From Paragordius varius (Eukaryota > Nematomorpha): a stretch of DNA of 64,000 nt. The stretch lies in the NCBI GenBank assembly GCA_964247055.1, contig OZ176050.1, forward strand, positions 8,494,001-8,558,000, given 5' to 3'. Each line of letters opens with the position of its first letter. The first letter of the stretch is position 1. The notes beneath the pieces were generated by a model that saw only the letters and a list, made by a program, of their open reading frames with translations, was not told where the DNA came from and made no database searches. Positions 32,683 to 44,879 of the stretch are shown in pieces. The translations under genes were made by a program, and so were the position numbers.

Positions 32683-35223
32683 AGTTAATTTTTGTTTGAC
32701 TCTATTACATAAAACTAACCATAAATTAATTTTCTCGTATGAAATATGTAAAGAACAGTGGTTATAACCTTTAATCTAATATAAAACCATTTTCCTTTTA
32801 CGTTTTGAGTGTTCTTTTGGAATCATAAAATATATTTAACGCCAGTGTTTCTATAGCAAACCAATAAACAAAGAAACTTCTTTGAGCTGTGTCCACATAA
32901 TTTATGATCCAAATAATTTATATTCCATAAACAAACTTTTTATTGTCTAAAGTATAAATTTTGGCTTAAAGCCTAACTTGCTTGGTGTGTAATAAATATC
33001 ACCAAAATTATGTGCATATCAAAATAAAGTATGACTTTATTATACCATTCATTTATTATGGCCTCACTACAAAACCATATAAAAATTATGGTTCTTATTT
33101 TTGTGTGTGTAGATTAAAGAATTATTAAACTAATCATTCAAAGAGAAAGATGTTCAGTTAATTTATATTCACGGTATAAATCACAAAAAAACAGATTAAG
33201 ATTATATAAATAAGCTATAAAAATTTGTATCAGTAACTTTATTCTAAAGGCATACATTCCAGATACATAATATATTGCCGCCATATTAATAATCCGTCTT
33301 ATATTTCAAATTTTAAAGTCAAATTTTTAGATAGTTTCTGGTAGGAAAATCAAACTACTGTTTATATTTTCGTTCCACGATCGTACCTTTTTTTTCTAAA
33401 GGATATACTGACCATAAGCTCAATGTGACTCTAAGCCTGACTAGTGGCTTGCTGCATGCATACATTTACAATACGATCAAGACGGAGTTAATAACTGTCT
33501 TGCAGAAAGCCAAAGGCTATATCTCAAAAACTATTAAACATTTTTGAATTCTGAAAATTGGAGGATGGAAATAAAGTAAAATAAATAAATAATTTATTGA
33601 TTTAAATAATTTTGGGCACAAATTTATGTTTTTTAAACCAGATTAAAATAATTTAATAAATAACAATTAGAGGAGAGTTATACATATTTTAGGTAAAACA
33701 AATTAAAAAGGATTAGTGGTTTGCTGATAGCCCAACATGTATCTTTGCACGGTTATTACCAAAGGCTTCTGGAAGATACTTAAATTATTTGACGCTGAAA
33801 ACAATTTTTAAAAGCTTAGTCGATTTTATCATGTATCAGTTTAACGAGTAAAAATAAGCTTTAAATGGCTCTTATTAGTTCATAGAAATGATATTGCACC
33901 GATAAAATTCAGCTGCTCTAAATTCATACCATTCCTAACTAATTACTTCGATGTATATCTATATGAATCGGTTTAGTTTTTTAAAATATAGAGTCAGTAG
34001 TTTTGGTCAATTGAAAAAATTCTCTAGTAAATATAAGTTTAGATATACCAGAAAAGCGTCATCGCGTGAACGACTTGAAGAAGCGGTATCATAATCATAT
34101 ATATCTATATGTCTTATCTTCTTGCCTAAAAAATCAAATATATAGATATTTCCTACACAGAGTGAGGCCGGTATTGATAGAACCCCAAAACACGAAGAAT
34201 ATAATGGCGTAAATACAACGGTATATATATTTTCCTCCTACTAAAGAATGCTTGTAACCGGTATCAAAATCAGATTTACTGCACAGAGATATTGAAATCA
34301 ATTATGCACCATTTATCTATTCTAAATCGTCCATAAATTAACTTCGCAATCTATTTTTTTGTTTATCTTTTCTCACGCTTTTTCCCTTTTAGGAATGAAT
34401 ATATAATAGAAAGGGCGCCATTAAACTCTATAAAAAGTAGCCGGTTCCAAGTACGACAATTCCTTAAAAATATATGGAATATAAATTAAAACTATAATGG
34501 GTTGAGAAAGTCAGTCCGAATATCTATAATAAAATTTTTTATATACTAGTGTTTAAGTATAAAAATTAATGTTAGGGTAAATAATTATTTCGTCGTTTTT
34601 TATGTTTAATATGTAAGTTTCCTGGTTTCTAAAAATTATAAAACTGTGTAGCTTGGTTAAGCTCTCGTAGATAAATTCGGCTCCCACATCTGTTTTAACT
34701 ACAATTAATTCTGGAATATATTGAAACCTTTTGCAGTTGTAGATTTAATTAAAAAATATCTAAATCTAGTTAATTTTGGTAAACAATTTTCCCTCTCATT
34801 AACCTTGTTTAGCGCCCCTGAGCAACGACTGCACAGGCCTAAAATTCAATGTGTCCACTGCAAAACATATTATAACAACATTTTTAAAATTATGATTTAA
34901 GTAAGACTTTATTAAATTTTGACACAAAATTACCAGCTGTAGAAAGTAATGAAATTTTGGTAATATTATAATATACAAAAATTTGGATCAAATTCACTCA
35001 TTGATAATTCCATCAAAATTATTACATATCCGTGCATATCTTTATATGAATGCAGCCCCTCCATTTTCAGGCCTTAAATGCCCGCGAAGCCATTTGTTAC
35101 AGACACCCCTGATATGAACAATTTTCTTTTGTTGAAACATTAACTAGAGTGCAGAGACTTGGTATATAATTATATTTACTGTAAATTACTCTAGATGATT
35201 GTTTAATATAAGATGCACTATAT
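32683..35223. other. Gene-free AT-rich stretch
   Basis: No supportable coding exon. Near 34,805-35,115, fragments such as GCGCCCCTGAG and GAAGCCATTTGTTACAGACACCCCTGA resemble ends of the hAT-type MITEs that follow. Confidence 0.4.
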
Positions 35224-35506
35224 CAGGGGTGCCCAACATGCAGCATGCGAAAAATTTGAAAACTACCAAAAAATACAAATTCCTCAATTCAAAAAATTTG
35301 CTCATTAAATCTTGGTAAAATTGATAATTTTGAAAAAAATTCTGAACAAGTCCTTCCAATCGGCAACAAACTAGCAACAATTGGTGATTTCGCCATTTTT
35401 TCACAGTCTAATAAAATATTATAATGCCCATATATTTTTTCAAGTCAACCCGCCAGATTTGATTCGAAAATGCGGCCCGGAAAGCCATTTGTGTTGGACA
35501 CCCCAG
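35224..35506. mobile_element. hAT-type MITE
   Basis: Left CAGGGGTGCCCAACATG and right inverted GTGTTGGACACCCCAG, with subterminal GCGGCCCGGAAAGCC. These are typical hAT termini. No matching 8-bp flank is visible. Similar ends occur at 37505-37808. Confidence 0.55.
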
Positions 35507-35819
35507 ATTGTTTTGATCATTCATTTAAATTGTATATATTTATTTGTAAAAACCAACTTATATTATTTTTTTGATATTAACAAATGCCTATGTGCCAATG
35601 TCAATATTAAAAACTTGGAAATCAATTATTTTCGCCGATAAGAAATAAAAATAAAATCAAAATCAATAGTTGTAGTAAGAGGGATTAAAGTGATAACATT
35701 GTTAAATATTAGGTTTTATAATCAATTTAACTTTTTAGCAAAACAATAGACAGTTTGTATTAGCATTAATATTATTATCAATGGTTTTGGGACGGATAAG
35801 TCATAAATAATAGTTAGAA

Positions 35820-37140
35820 AAAACATACATATTTTGCCGACTCACCAGCATTTTTGGTATAAAAACGCTGAGAAATGTTTCTGCCAAAAACCTATCGAAG
35901 CTTTCAAAAATATTGGCCATATATTACTTAGAAATAGATTTTTTAATATATACAATTTTCATTATTTTTTGGGTTAGTTTTATATCCCAAAGTAATTTAA
36001 AATAAATATTTCCTATTTCTGCATAGAAAAATTTTAATTATGTTACACAAAAAAATCTTCATCTCGAACTTTTTCGCCGCCATTTTTTTGTTTGGATTTT
36101 TAAAATTGCTAATACAGCCAAATTAATAAATACTCTGGTTTGAAAATCTAGATAATTAATTTTAGAAACCTTACAATTTTTTTACCAGCAAATTTTTGAT
36201 ATTCATTGATTTTAAATCAGCTGTGTGTTTCAATCGTGCTTTGGAGCTGTCCCAATTTTGGACTCTCAAAATTAAAAAAAATAAAAAAATAAAAGCTTGT
36301 CTAATACAGGAGAACAGTGTTTTATTATTTGAAACAGTAGGTTATTTACAAGGTTCTCTAGCGTACAGGTAATGAAGTTTTAATTTAAATACCGTTTTAA
36401 TAAAATATAAGATATTTAGAGTAAAGAGTTAGTTTGCATTTATCATCAATAGCAATTTGGCCGATAGAATGAGGTTAAAATGCTTTAATACTTGATTCTA
36501 GATTAAAAGAATTTGTTTATGAATGATAGGTTAACAATGCAATTTTTTAGGGCGGGCCCAATACTGAAATTTCACCTGGGATTATACCTTTATGATACAG
36601 ATAATGTTTTTCCTGCGGAGATAAAAATTGCAAAAAATTGTTTGATCTACCTACTTTCATAAATTTTATTTAATTCATTCACCTAATTGAATAGTTTAGG
36701 TGTTTTTTCATAAAAAATAGCTGTGTTGTCCCTTATTTTGGCTGAAAGTGAAGCCATTTTCGTCATATAGTTCACTAATTGAAAATCGATATATCAAAAA
36801 GATAAATGCGTTTTGCTAAAAAAATTTTATTTAAAATTTCATTGTTAAAAAGGGTAATTTACATGTTAGTATGCGCATAAATTTATTTGCCAAGATGTAT
36901 GAAAATTACGTTTTTAAGTCCAATATAGCTAGCTGTGATAAGTTACTACATTCTATTCTTGAATTTAAAAATGTAATTTTAGCAATACGGAAATTGATTA
37001 GTAAATGCGCATGTTTTAGGAAGTGTTATTCATATTTTTTGTCATCCATTTGTTATCAAAGTTTTTTTAGTTTACGGTTGCCAATATAAGTCGGCAAAAT
37101 ATTTTGATAAATATGTTAAATATTTTTGTGAACATTTCTC
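35820..37140. repeat. Old dispersed repeat
   Basis: The left part (ATATTTTGCCGAC near 35835) is matched inverted near 37,090-37,115 (GTCGGCAAAATATTTTG), suggesting decayed inverted ends of one element. Interior words (CTTCATCTCGAACTTTTTCG, CAGCTGTGTGTTTC, CCCAATTTTGGACTC) recur at 24.5-25.0 kb and 59.8-60.0 kb. Confidence 0.4.
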
Positions 37141-37350
37141 AAATATAAAAATATGATATTTAAATTAATACATCCCCATTTTCATCTATATCAATGCCCC
37201 CCCCCCCCCCTTCCACAAAAGTCATGGCTCGAACAATTTTTTGCGGTCAAATAAGAATCGCAAAAGGTTTTTCAATAAATGCCTACAAAATTATTTTTAA
37301 TAACTAAAAAAACAATGAAAAGCTATCATTTATAAATCAATAATTGTCCG

Positions 37351-37353
<3 letters not shown>

Positions 37354-37402
<49 letters not shown>
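37354..37402. repeat. (TA)n microsatellite, longest in the window
   Basis: About 24 uninterrupted TA units. Shorter runs are at 25631-25649, 38579-38613 and 50164-50198. A C14 homopolymer lies close by at 37197-37210. Confidence 0.85.
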
Positions 37403-37408
<6 letters not shown>

Positions 37409-37504
37409 TGGGTTTGGCAAATATTCGAATTCATGAATATTAAAAAAATGAAATAAAAAATTTGATATCTAAATATTGTTAAAGTTGTAGCCCTTAGTTT
37501 AAAA

Positions 37505-37808
37505 CAGGGGTGTCCAACACAAATGGCTTCGCTGGCCGTTAAGCTAAAAAACTCGGCAGGCCGTCGCATTTGAAATATATATGGAGGTTAACAAATATTT
37601 TTTTTAAATTTTAAACATAAGACTGTAAAATGCAGACACAATATAACAATTTTTTCCAGTTCGTTTTCAATTAAATAGACTATTCTGAAAATTTGTCTAC
37701 GAAATATTAATTTTACTATGGTCGAGCATATTTTTGCATATTATGGATTTATAAATTTTTGGCGGGCCGCACACGATGTCTCGGAGGGTCGCAGGTTAGA
37801 CAGCCCTG
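37505..37808. mobile_element. hAT-type MITE
   Basis: Left CAGGGGTGTCCAACACAAAT and right inverted AGGTTAGACAGCCCTG. Internal GGCGGGCCGCACACGATG and GGCAGGCCGTCGCATTTG are the GC-rich subterminal motifs often seen in hAT MITEs. A further fragment with GCGGGCCGTATTTT and GGTGGGCCGCAAAA lies near 40,860-40,910. Confidence 0.55.
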
Positions 37809-37869
37809 ATTTAGTATAATAAAAGGTAGCAGTTAAAGTTTTTTTCTAAATTTTTAATTTCATTTTGTA

Positions 37870-38199
37870 TACACCATTTATAGTTCAAATTTACCCTCAA
37901 ACAATTCATATTCACCCTTGAAAAATTCAAATTCATCCTAAAAATAAATTATGTATTTTCGAACTAAAATAATTCATTATTAATTAGAAATATCTTTATG
38001 GCATAGTTTATTATTTTTTCAGTATTTTAATTTAGAACAAAATTTTATTTTTTTAAAAATATAAAAAAATATAGGTAATTTTTTATCTCAAAAAACATAT
38101 AATTTATTTGAGGGTGAATTTGAATTGTTCGAGAGTAAATTTGAATTGTTCAGGGGTGAAGTTAAATTGTTAAAGGGTGAATTTGAATTGTAAATGGTA
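37870..38199. mobile_element. Inverted-array element C (GTTCAAATT units), TA-flanked
   Basis: Left end TACACCATTTATAGTTC and right end GAATTGTAAATGGTA, with TA outside each. The left array (about 37880-37940) and right array (about 38105-38190) consist of 21-bp units of the type GTTCGAGAGTAAATTTGAATT in opposite orientation. The interior is about 165 bp of AT-rich DNA and is non-coding. Same architecture as the elements at 8765-10115 and 54931-55590 but a different unit sequence. Confidence 0.7.
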
Positions 38200-38570
38200 T
38201 AATTTATGAATAACTTATTTGACACCATTCGCTCCTGTATATTACCATGTTAATTTAATGTAAATAAATAAAACTTACAATCATCCATTTTGAATATTTA
38301 GGTATGAATAGTAAAATTTTTTGAAGTGTAGATTTTGCATGTTGAATTATCTAATCTTGAATATTTTAACAGAATTAGGAGAAGTTAGAATATTATTACA
38401 AAATTTCAAACATTTTGCATAATAAAGTGGTATTTATCTCTAGTAGTAATTTCATGAGATTTAAATATTAATTTAATGTATAGGAGAAATATTGCAGCTT
38501 AGGTCATATTTAAAGGTTATAAAAGATATAACTAAAAAAGGATTGAGTTAATAATGTCACAATGGTTTAT

Positions 38571-38616
<46 letters not shown>

Positions 38617-40925
38617 TTTAATAGTTTGTTGATATCATATCATAAAAGAAAATGTTTTGTGAGTTATTAGAAATTCTTTGAAACTATGTGCGCGATATTG
38701 GGATAACAATATATGAAACTACATGAAGGGATCATACGAAGTAATATAACAGTTATAATTGCCTGAATATATTGTGATCGAAAATAAATGCATGAGTAAA
38801 AATTTAACCAAAATGTATATAAAAAAATAGCCACACATTAAATTAGGTCTAAAATCGTCAAAAAAAACCATTTAGAACATTTTTGAATAAGATGGCAAAT
38901 CTACTACTGTGTAATGTATAACAACTAATTTATTTATTTTTTTATTTATGAGTGAGTCAGGATGGATGCCTAAATTTTCCTCCATTAATCTTTTCTATAA
39001 AATAATTTACAATTACATAAGATATTATGTAAAAGCATCTTTTTTATCATTATTTTTGTGTTACTATTTGTATAAAACTATCTAAAATCATTCTTATGCA
39101 CACACAATACTATGTATGAAACACAGAAAGGCAAAGGCAACCAACAAAGGAAAATAAACTACAAAGAAATGTCTGAGAGACATAACATAACACACACAAA
39201 GAGAAATTGATATGCACATACACACACAAAAGGGGAAAAAAAAGCATTTTGCAATTGAAAAATTGCTTTGATCTTTATATATTTGGTTATACTAGCATAT
39301 TAACCATAGTCTCTGTACTCAGAATTGGTAATTTCTAATAGTATAAGTTCAGTTGAGTTCACATAACCATTACATTATTTTAAAAAAATGGGCAGAATAA
39401 AACCCTCCCCAAAAGATTTGCTCAATTTCAGCTAGACTTATTCACATTTCCTGTCAATTTAATAGCTTTATATGGGAAACTTTAGCACTGAATGTTTGCT
39501 ATATAAATACTAAATAAAATGAATTACAAATAATTTAAGTTCTTTAAGATTGCATTCATTAATCATTGGGAGCGCCGTGCCGATGTAATGCGCTCTCATA
39601 TTTCAAAAAAAATATTATTACATAATATGCCGACAATCGCATATAAAACGAAAGAGTTATTGCGTTTCGCTTTTTTGCTTCAATTACAATTATTATTAAT
39701 ATTATGTATTGTGCCTTTTTCATTTGTTTATGCTTTTTTAAAAATATCTTTTTAGAAATTACCATAATTTTTTTTCTTTGATGTTTGGTTATTTATAAAG
39801 CAGACACACATATACACAAAAGAAATGATATATAGCTTATTTTCTTACTGAAATTGTAATATGTATGTACTCTGTTCTCCTCCCCCTTCTTTAAAAAATT
39901 TGCAATTTTTAGCTATAAATTTATGTGATAATAAATTATTTTAGATGTCCAGACTATACCAAATATTTTTTAGGAAAAATATATTTATCGTTACATGAAA
40001 GTAGTAAATTACGCCTAGATTGTAAAACTGTAAAAAAATGTTTTAAAGGGCTAACATTTTTTGAACATTGATTTACAACTATATGGCAATTAGCTTGTTA
40101 AATAATCACAAAACGATATTAAGGCGTGACACTAAATGCACTCTTGCCAATTAGTAGATATTTCTCTCTTTCACATAAACGCCAATTAACTATCTATTTA
40201 AGAACAAGAGTTAGGATGTAAATAATAAAGGGAACAAGTATTATTGGTTATAAGGATTTTTAATTGGCAAATATAGAAAAACAAATATGGTTGTATGTGA
40301 GAAATTAAATTTTTTTGTATTTTTGGGCTTTTTCATTATCGCAATATGTGATAATTCTAGGACTTAAAAAAATAATCTGAATATAAAATACCCCAAAAAG
40401 TCGTTTAGGTATATTATTTGGCCATAAGGGGTTTATGTCTATGGACATGTATAAGATTTTTAATTATTATTAGTTAAATTTTTTAAAATTGTTAGGTGTT
40501 CCATATATTCTTTGTGTACTTAAATAAAAAAGGAAGCTAGAAATGGGTCTCAAAAGAGTCATGTATAATAAATTATAATTAAGAATTCTTTACCCTACAG
40601 TTTTCGACTCAAGAGCAACTTTTATATAAAATATTTGAATGTATCAAATATATTGAGTAAAAGATTTAAGGCCTTTTATGTACATTATCCAGAATATATT
40701 TTTCAAAAATATCATATTTAACTTTAATACGCCAATTTATTTTCTGTTTTTATTAAAGCTATAAAAGACAAGCATTTTTTGTAAGAAAGCAGCAAATTTT
40801 CATTAATAATTATTTAAATATCCGATGTGAGTTATAATTTAAGAATCCTCGACACAAATTTCGCGGGCCGTATTTTTAGCGTAAAAAATCGGTGGGCCGC
40901 AAAAAATATCATATGGGAATATATA
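38200..40925. other. Gene-free AT-rich stretch
   Basis: Holds the (TA)n run at 38579-38613 and a CA/CACACA-rich patch near 39,180-39,235. I see no coding exon. The short frame at 39559-39765 has no recognisable features. Confidence 0.4.
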
Positions 40926-41178
40926 CACTGTGTGCAAAAGAAAAAGTTTTCAACAAGAAATATTTTTTCATGAGAGAGCTTATGACTAGTGAATTCATTT
41001 GCCCCTAAAATTTTAATTTGTTGACTAGTTTTTGAAATAATAAGAAAAAATCGAAATCAGCAAAAAGTGAAAATTAAGGATAATTAAAAAAGTAATGATA
41101 AAAGTTGAGATATTATGGTTTTTTGTCATTTTAGGAGATATTTTATATATATAATTAGCCTAAAATCATATAAATAGG

Positions 41179-41904
41179 GTTTCTATAAAATCTCAGATCA
41201 AAAGATGGCGTTTTTAACACACTTAATAGTCAAAAAATTTAATGAAAATACATTAAAAAAATTTTTTAATTATTTCCTAGCTAAACTCACTATTAAAATC
41301 TTAACATTCATATTTTCAGTGAAAAAATTTATATATCAAAATAAAACTAAAAAATATCGCTTTTTATTTTTTCATTTTTTTATCATCTGGTTTATGACGG
41401 TATAAAAAATGTATATTGTTTTATTTTGGAATTTCACACGAGCGAGAATTATAAAGTATATAAATTAATACAAAATAAGATTTACAAATAGTGGAAAATC
41501 AACCATAAATCCCCACAGATCCCAGTAAAAATATTAATTTGTGTAAAAACAAACCTTTCACAGTGATTTGTAAGGAATGTTAGTTGATATTCCACTACTT
41601 TTAAATCCTATTTCGCATAAATTATATATATATGACTCCCGTTCATGTAAGATTCCAAAATAAAACAGTATAAATTATTTATACACTCATAAACTAGATG
41701 ACAAAAAAATGAAAAAGTAAAAAACAATATTTTTTAGTTTTATTTTAATATGAAGTTTTTTAATGAATAAAATATGAATGTTAAAATTTTAATAGTGAGT
41801 TGAGCTAGTAAATAATTTTTAATATAGTTCCATAAAATTTTTTTTGACTTTTACGTGTGTTAAAAGAAAAACGCCATCTTTTATACTGAGATTTTATAGA
41901 AATA
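41179..41904. repeat. Large inverted repeat inside the TA-flanked MITE
   Basis: TTCTATAAAATCTCAG at the left pairs with CTGAGATTTTATAGAA at the right. Further in, AAAGATGGCGTTTTT pairs with AAAAACGCCATCTTTT, and AAAATAAAACTAAAAAATAT with TTTTTTAGTTTTATTTTAAT. The centre lies near 41,540. The left edge is part of the MITE interior seen also at 46,680. Confidence 0.65.
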
Positions 41905-41906
41905 CT

Positions 41907-44282
41907 AGCTGGCCCTGTCAGGCTTCGCTGTGACCCAGTCTCTCCGATAATTATTCTTAATAATTTCCAATAAATAGAGGTAATAGAGATAAAAAATAAA
42001 AAACATATCTAATAAAAAGAATGTCTTTTTTTGTTTTACGGGTTTTTGCATAGGCTCAAATATTGTCTCGAAATATACCATATTTAAACTGTCCCTTATT
42101 AAAGTTAATATTCAACGATAATTGGATTTATTTTAAATGTTTGTTTTACGAAATCATGGTTAAAAGTTTTTTTTTGAAATTGTGTTCACACAGCTGATCA
42201 AGGGATATAAAAAGTAAATTATTTGTGGTCCTTTTTCAAAAGAAAGAATGATATTATACAAATTCCCCAGAAATGTGTTAAACTGAACTTGTATGGCTTC
42301 TTAAGTTTTCGGATTAGCTCCAAAACCACGCCATTTTTGTATGGCGTTATGGAAAAAGCGCTGAGTTAAATTCTTTGCCTTTATAAGGCAAATTGGAATC
42401 ATGATACCATCGTCTCATGGGTTATTTGGGTATTCGAAAAATACCTCAACTCTAAATAATCGTTATATGATAGCGTATTTTTGGGCATAAAGGCCCCATT
42501 AACGACTAATAAAAAAAACGCCTGACATTATTTTTACCTACTTAGGGGTAATATTTCAAGCCTTGAATGAGCTCATATGGCTTCATAAATATTCTGTAAA
42601 TTAGCTCCAAATCTATATATTGGCGCAGTTTTTGGCGGGTAGCTCCTTGGCCAGGGGCAGGTAGAAAAAAAGCATTGGGCAAAATTTTTGCCTTTATATG
42701 GGGAATATCTGGAATTATCACAGATTTCATATGTTCCTATTAGTCTCATAGATTTTCTTAAATTTGGCTCCAAAGGCATCCTGTATCGATATGATGCCGC
42801 AGTTTTGCGCGGGTAGCCCCCTGACCAGGGGAAAAAACGCTCGATTATAATTTTTGCCATTTGGGTAATAGCTGGAATCATGATTGATTCCATATGCTCT
42901 AGTGGGATTTTCGAAAAATTGCCTCAAAGCTAATAAGTCATTCTATGCTGGCGCATTTCCAGTGCAAGGGCCTAATTAAGGGGCGATTTAAACCTCTCTA
43001 CTTAAATTTCTGCTTTTGTACTTATAATAATTCAAGGCCTTATTGAACTCATATGGCCTTAATGTTTGCTAAAATTTGCCTCCAAAGTCACGCTGTATCG
43101 ATATGATGGCGCAGTAATAGGCGGGTAGCCCCCTACCCAGAGGCCAATATAAAGAAAAGTTCGATAAGAATTTTTGCCTTTATAGGGGAATACCTAAAAT
43201 CATCCCTCATTCCATATGTTCTTAATAGTTTTTGGAAGAATGGCTTCAAAACTAAATATTAGTTAAATGATAGCGCATTTTTAGGGCGTAAAGGGCCTAA
43301 TTGACGGCTAATTTGAAAAAACCGCTCGACTTAAATTTTTGCCTTTTTACGGGTAATATCAGGCCCTTATTAAACTTATGTGACCTGATAAATTTTCTGA
43401 AAATTAACTCCTAAACAACGCAATTTTGATATGGTGGCGCAGGTTTAGGCGGGTAGCTCCCTACCCAGAGGCTGATACAAAAAAGCGATTGATTAAAATT
43501 TTTGCCTTTTTACAAAGAACACCTGGAATCATGATTGATTCCATATGCTCTCATTAATTTTCGAAAAAATTGCCTCGTAAAAAATCATTTTATGGTGGCG
43601 CATTTCAGTGCGTGAAGAGCCTGGCTTATTTTTAAAAACCACACGACCTAAATTTTTGCCTTGTTACAGGTAATATTTTAAGCAGCTATTGAACCCATAT
43701 GGCCTGATAGGGTTATTGAAATTTATCCCCAAAGGCACGCTATTTCGATATGACGGGCCAGTTTTTACCGGGTATCTCCTTACCCGGCAGCCAATATAAA
43801 AGAAACTCTAGACTAAAACTTTTGCCTTTTAACAGGTAAATACCTGGAATCCTCATTGAAACGGTCTCATATCTTGGGCGAAAAATAGAATTAAAAAATT
43901 ATTTTTGTGGACTTGGTTTTTTTGAAAAAAATGGTATTTTACGGGGGGAGCGGGTAAAAATAGGGCTTAAATTAAAAAAGCGAGCCGACTTTCTGCCAAC
44001 CGAAAATAATTGGAAAAAATCATATTTGAAATCGAATGGTAAAACACGTTTTCCGGAAATTGTCTCAAAGACATGATTTTTGTGGACTTCTGTTTTCAAA
44101 AAAACCGTTTTTTACACGGGGTGGGCCCGAACTGGGGCCTAATTCAAAAAAAGGACGAAGCTATTGTCGGGGCATTCATTAATTACTATATCTTTTCGAC
44201 ATTTGGATTTGAATGGGTATACCGGTTTTCCGGAAGCCAATCACAAAGCCACCACTTTCCATTTTTATAAATATATAGATAT
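41907..44282 (+). repeat. Family X element with higher-order repeat array
   Basis: Begins ACTAGCTGGCCCTGTCAGGC and ends in CCATTTTTATAAATATATAG. From about 42,300 to 43,870 it consists of five or so units of 315-330 bp, each with two alternating half-modules. One half-module has GGAATCATGATTGATTCCAT and GGGCCTAATTGACGGC; the other has TTATTGAACTCATATGG and AGGCGGGTAGCTCCCTACCC. The last 400 bp form the end module (ATTTTTGTGGACTT, GTGGGCCCGAACTGGGG) that recurs alone at 8.3, 48.5, 49.1 and 49.7 kb. No enzyme is encoded, and the class is unresolved. Confidence 0.6.
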
Positions 44283-44736
44283 TTATATATTGAAAATATC
44301 TCCTAAAATGATAATAAACCATAATATCTCAACTTTTATCATCATTTTTGGAATTATTCTTAATTATCCTTAATTTTCACTTTTTGGCCGTTTTCGATTT
44401 TCTCTTAATATTTCAAAAATTAGGTCGTCAAAAAATTAAAATATATACGGCAAATGAATATGCTGGTCATAAGCTATCTCATGAAAAAAATATTTTGTTA
44501 AAAAAATTTTTTGCACACAGTGTATGTGTTTTAATGGATATCGACTGTTAAAAAATTAAAACCACGATATATCTATTAATTGATTTAATATTGTTGCTAT
44601 TCAGCTGATAAAATTAAAAAGGATTATTGAGATTTACCTATAAAAAAATGTTTATCTCCCATAAAAAATTGTAACTATTTATTCCTACCGTTATCAGTTA
44701 TATACGGTTTTTAGGCAAAATCCATATTTTTCAACC

Positions 44737-44850
44737 AATGGCAACATTTTTTCATTTGTTTTAGCTTGAATAAGATAGCGTTTGCTTGAAGTTGTTTTTG
44801 CTCGAAAAAATGTTGCGTTTGGTCCAAAAAATGTTTCTAATACGTGGGAA
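44737..44850. repeat. Isolated array fragment related to element D
   Basis: Contains TTTTTCAACCAATGGCAACA, GCTTGAAGTTGTTTTTGCTC and GAAAAAATGTTGCGTTTGGT, matching the units at 6360-6480 and 770-935. No partner array is visible nearby. Confidence 0.45.
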
Positions 44851-44879
44851 ACTTTTCTTTTTTACGTGGAAGTTTTAAC

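Larger units (their letters stand above)
40926..44523. mobile_element. TA-flanked MITE split by a palindrome and a family X element
   Basis: Ends CACTGTGTGCAAAA and inverted TTTTGCACACAGTG, with TA on both sides, as in Tc1/mariner-type MITEs. The arms (40926-41160 and about 44285-44523) match inverted along about 235 bp. Between them are the inverted repeat 41179-41904 and the family X element 41907-44282. An uninterrupted relative lies at 46442-46915. Confidence 0.7.

Noticed and set aside
37330-37569. Open frame with a long Ile/Tyr repeat
   Set aside because: It is the (TA)n microsatellite translated, fused to a hAT MITE end.
41205-41405. 66-codon frame MAFLTHLIVKKF...
   Set aside because: It lies in one arm of a large inverted repeat and is not preserved as a frame in the other arm. 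Composition is AT-driven.
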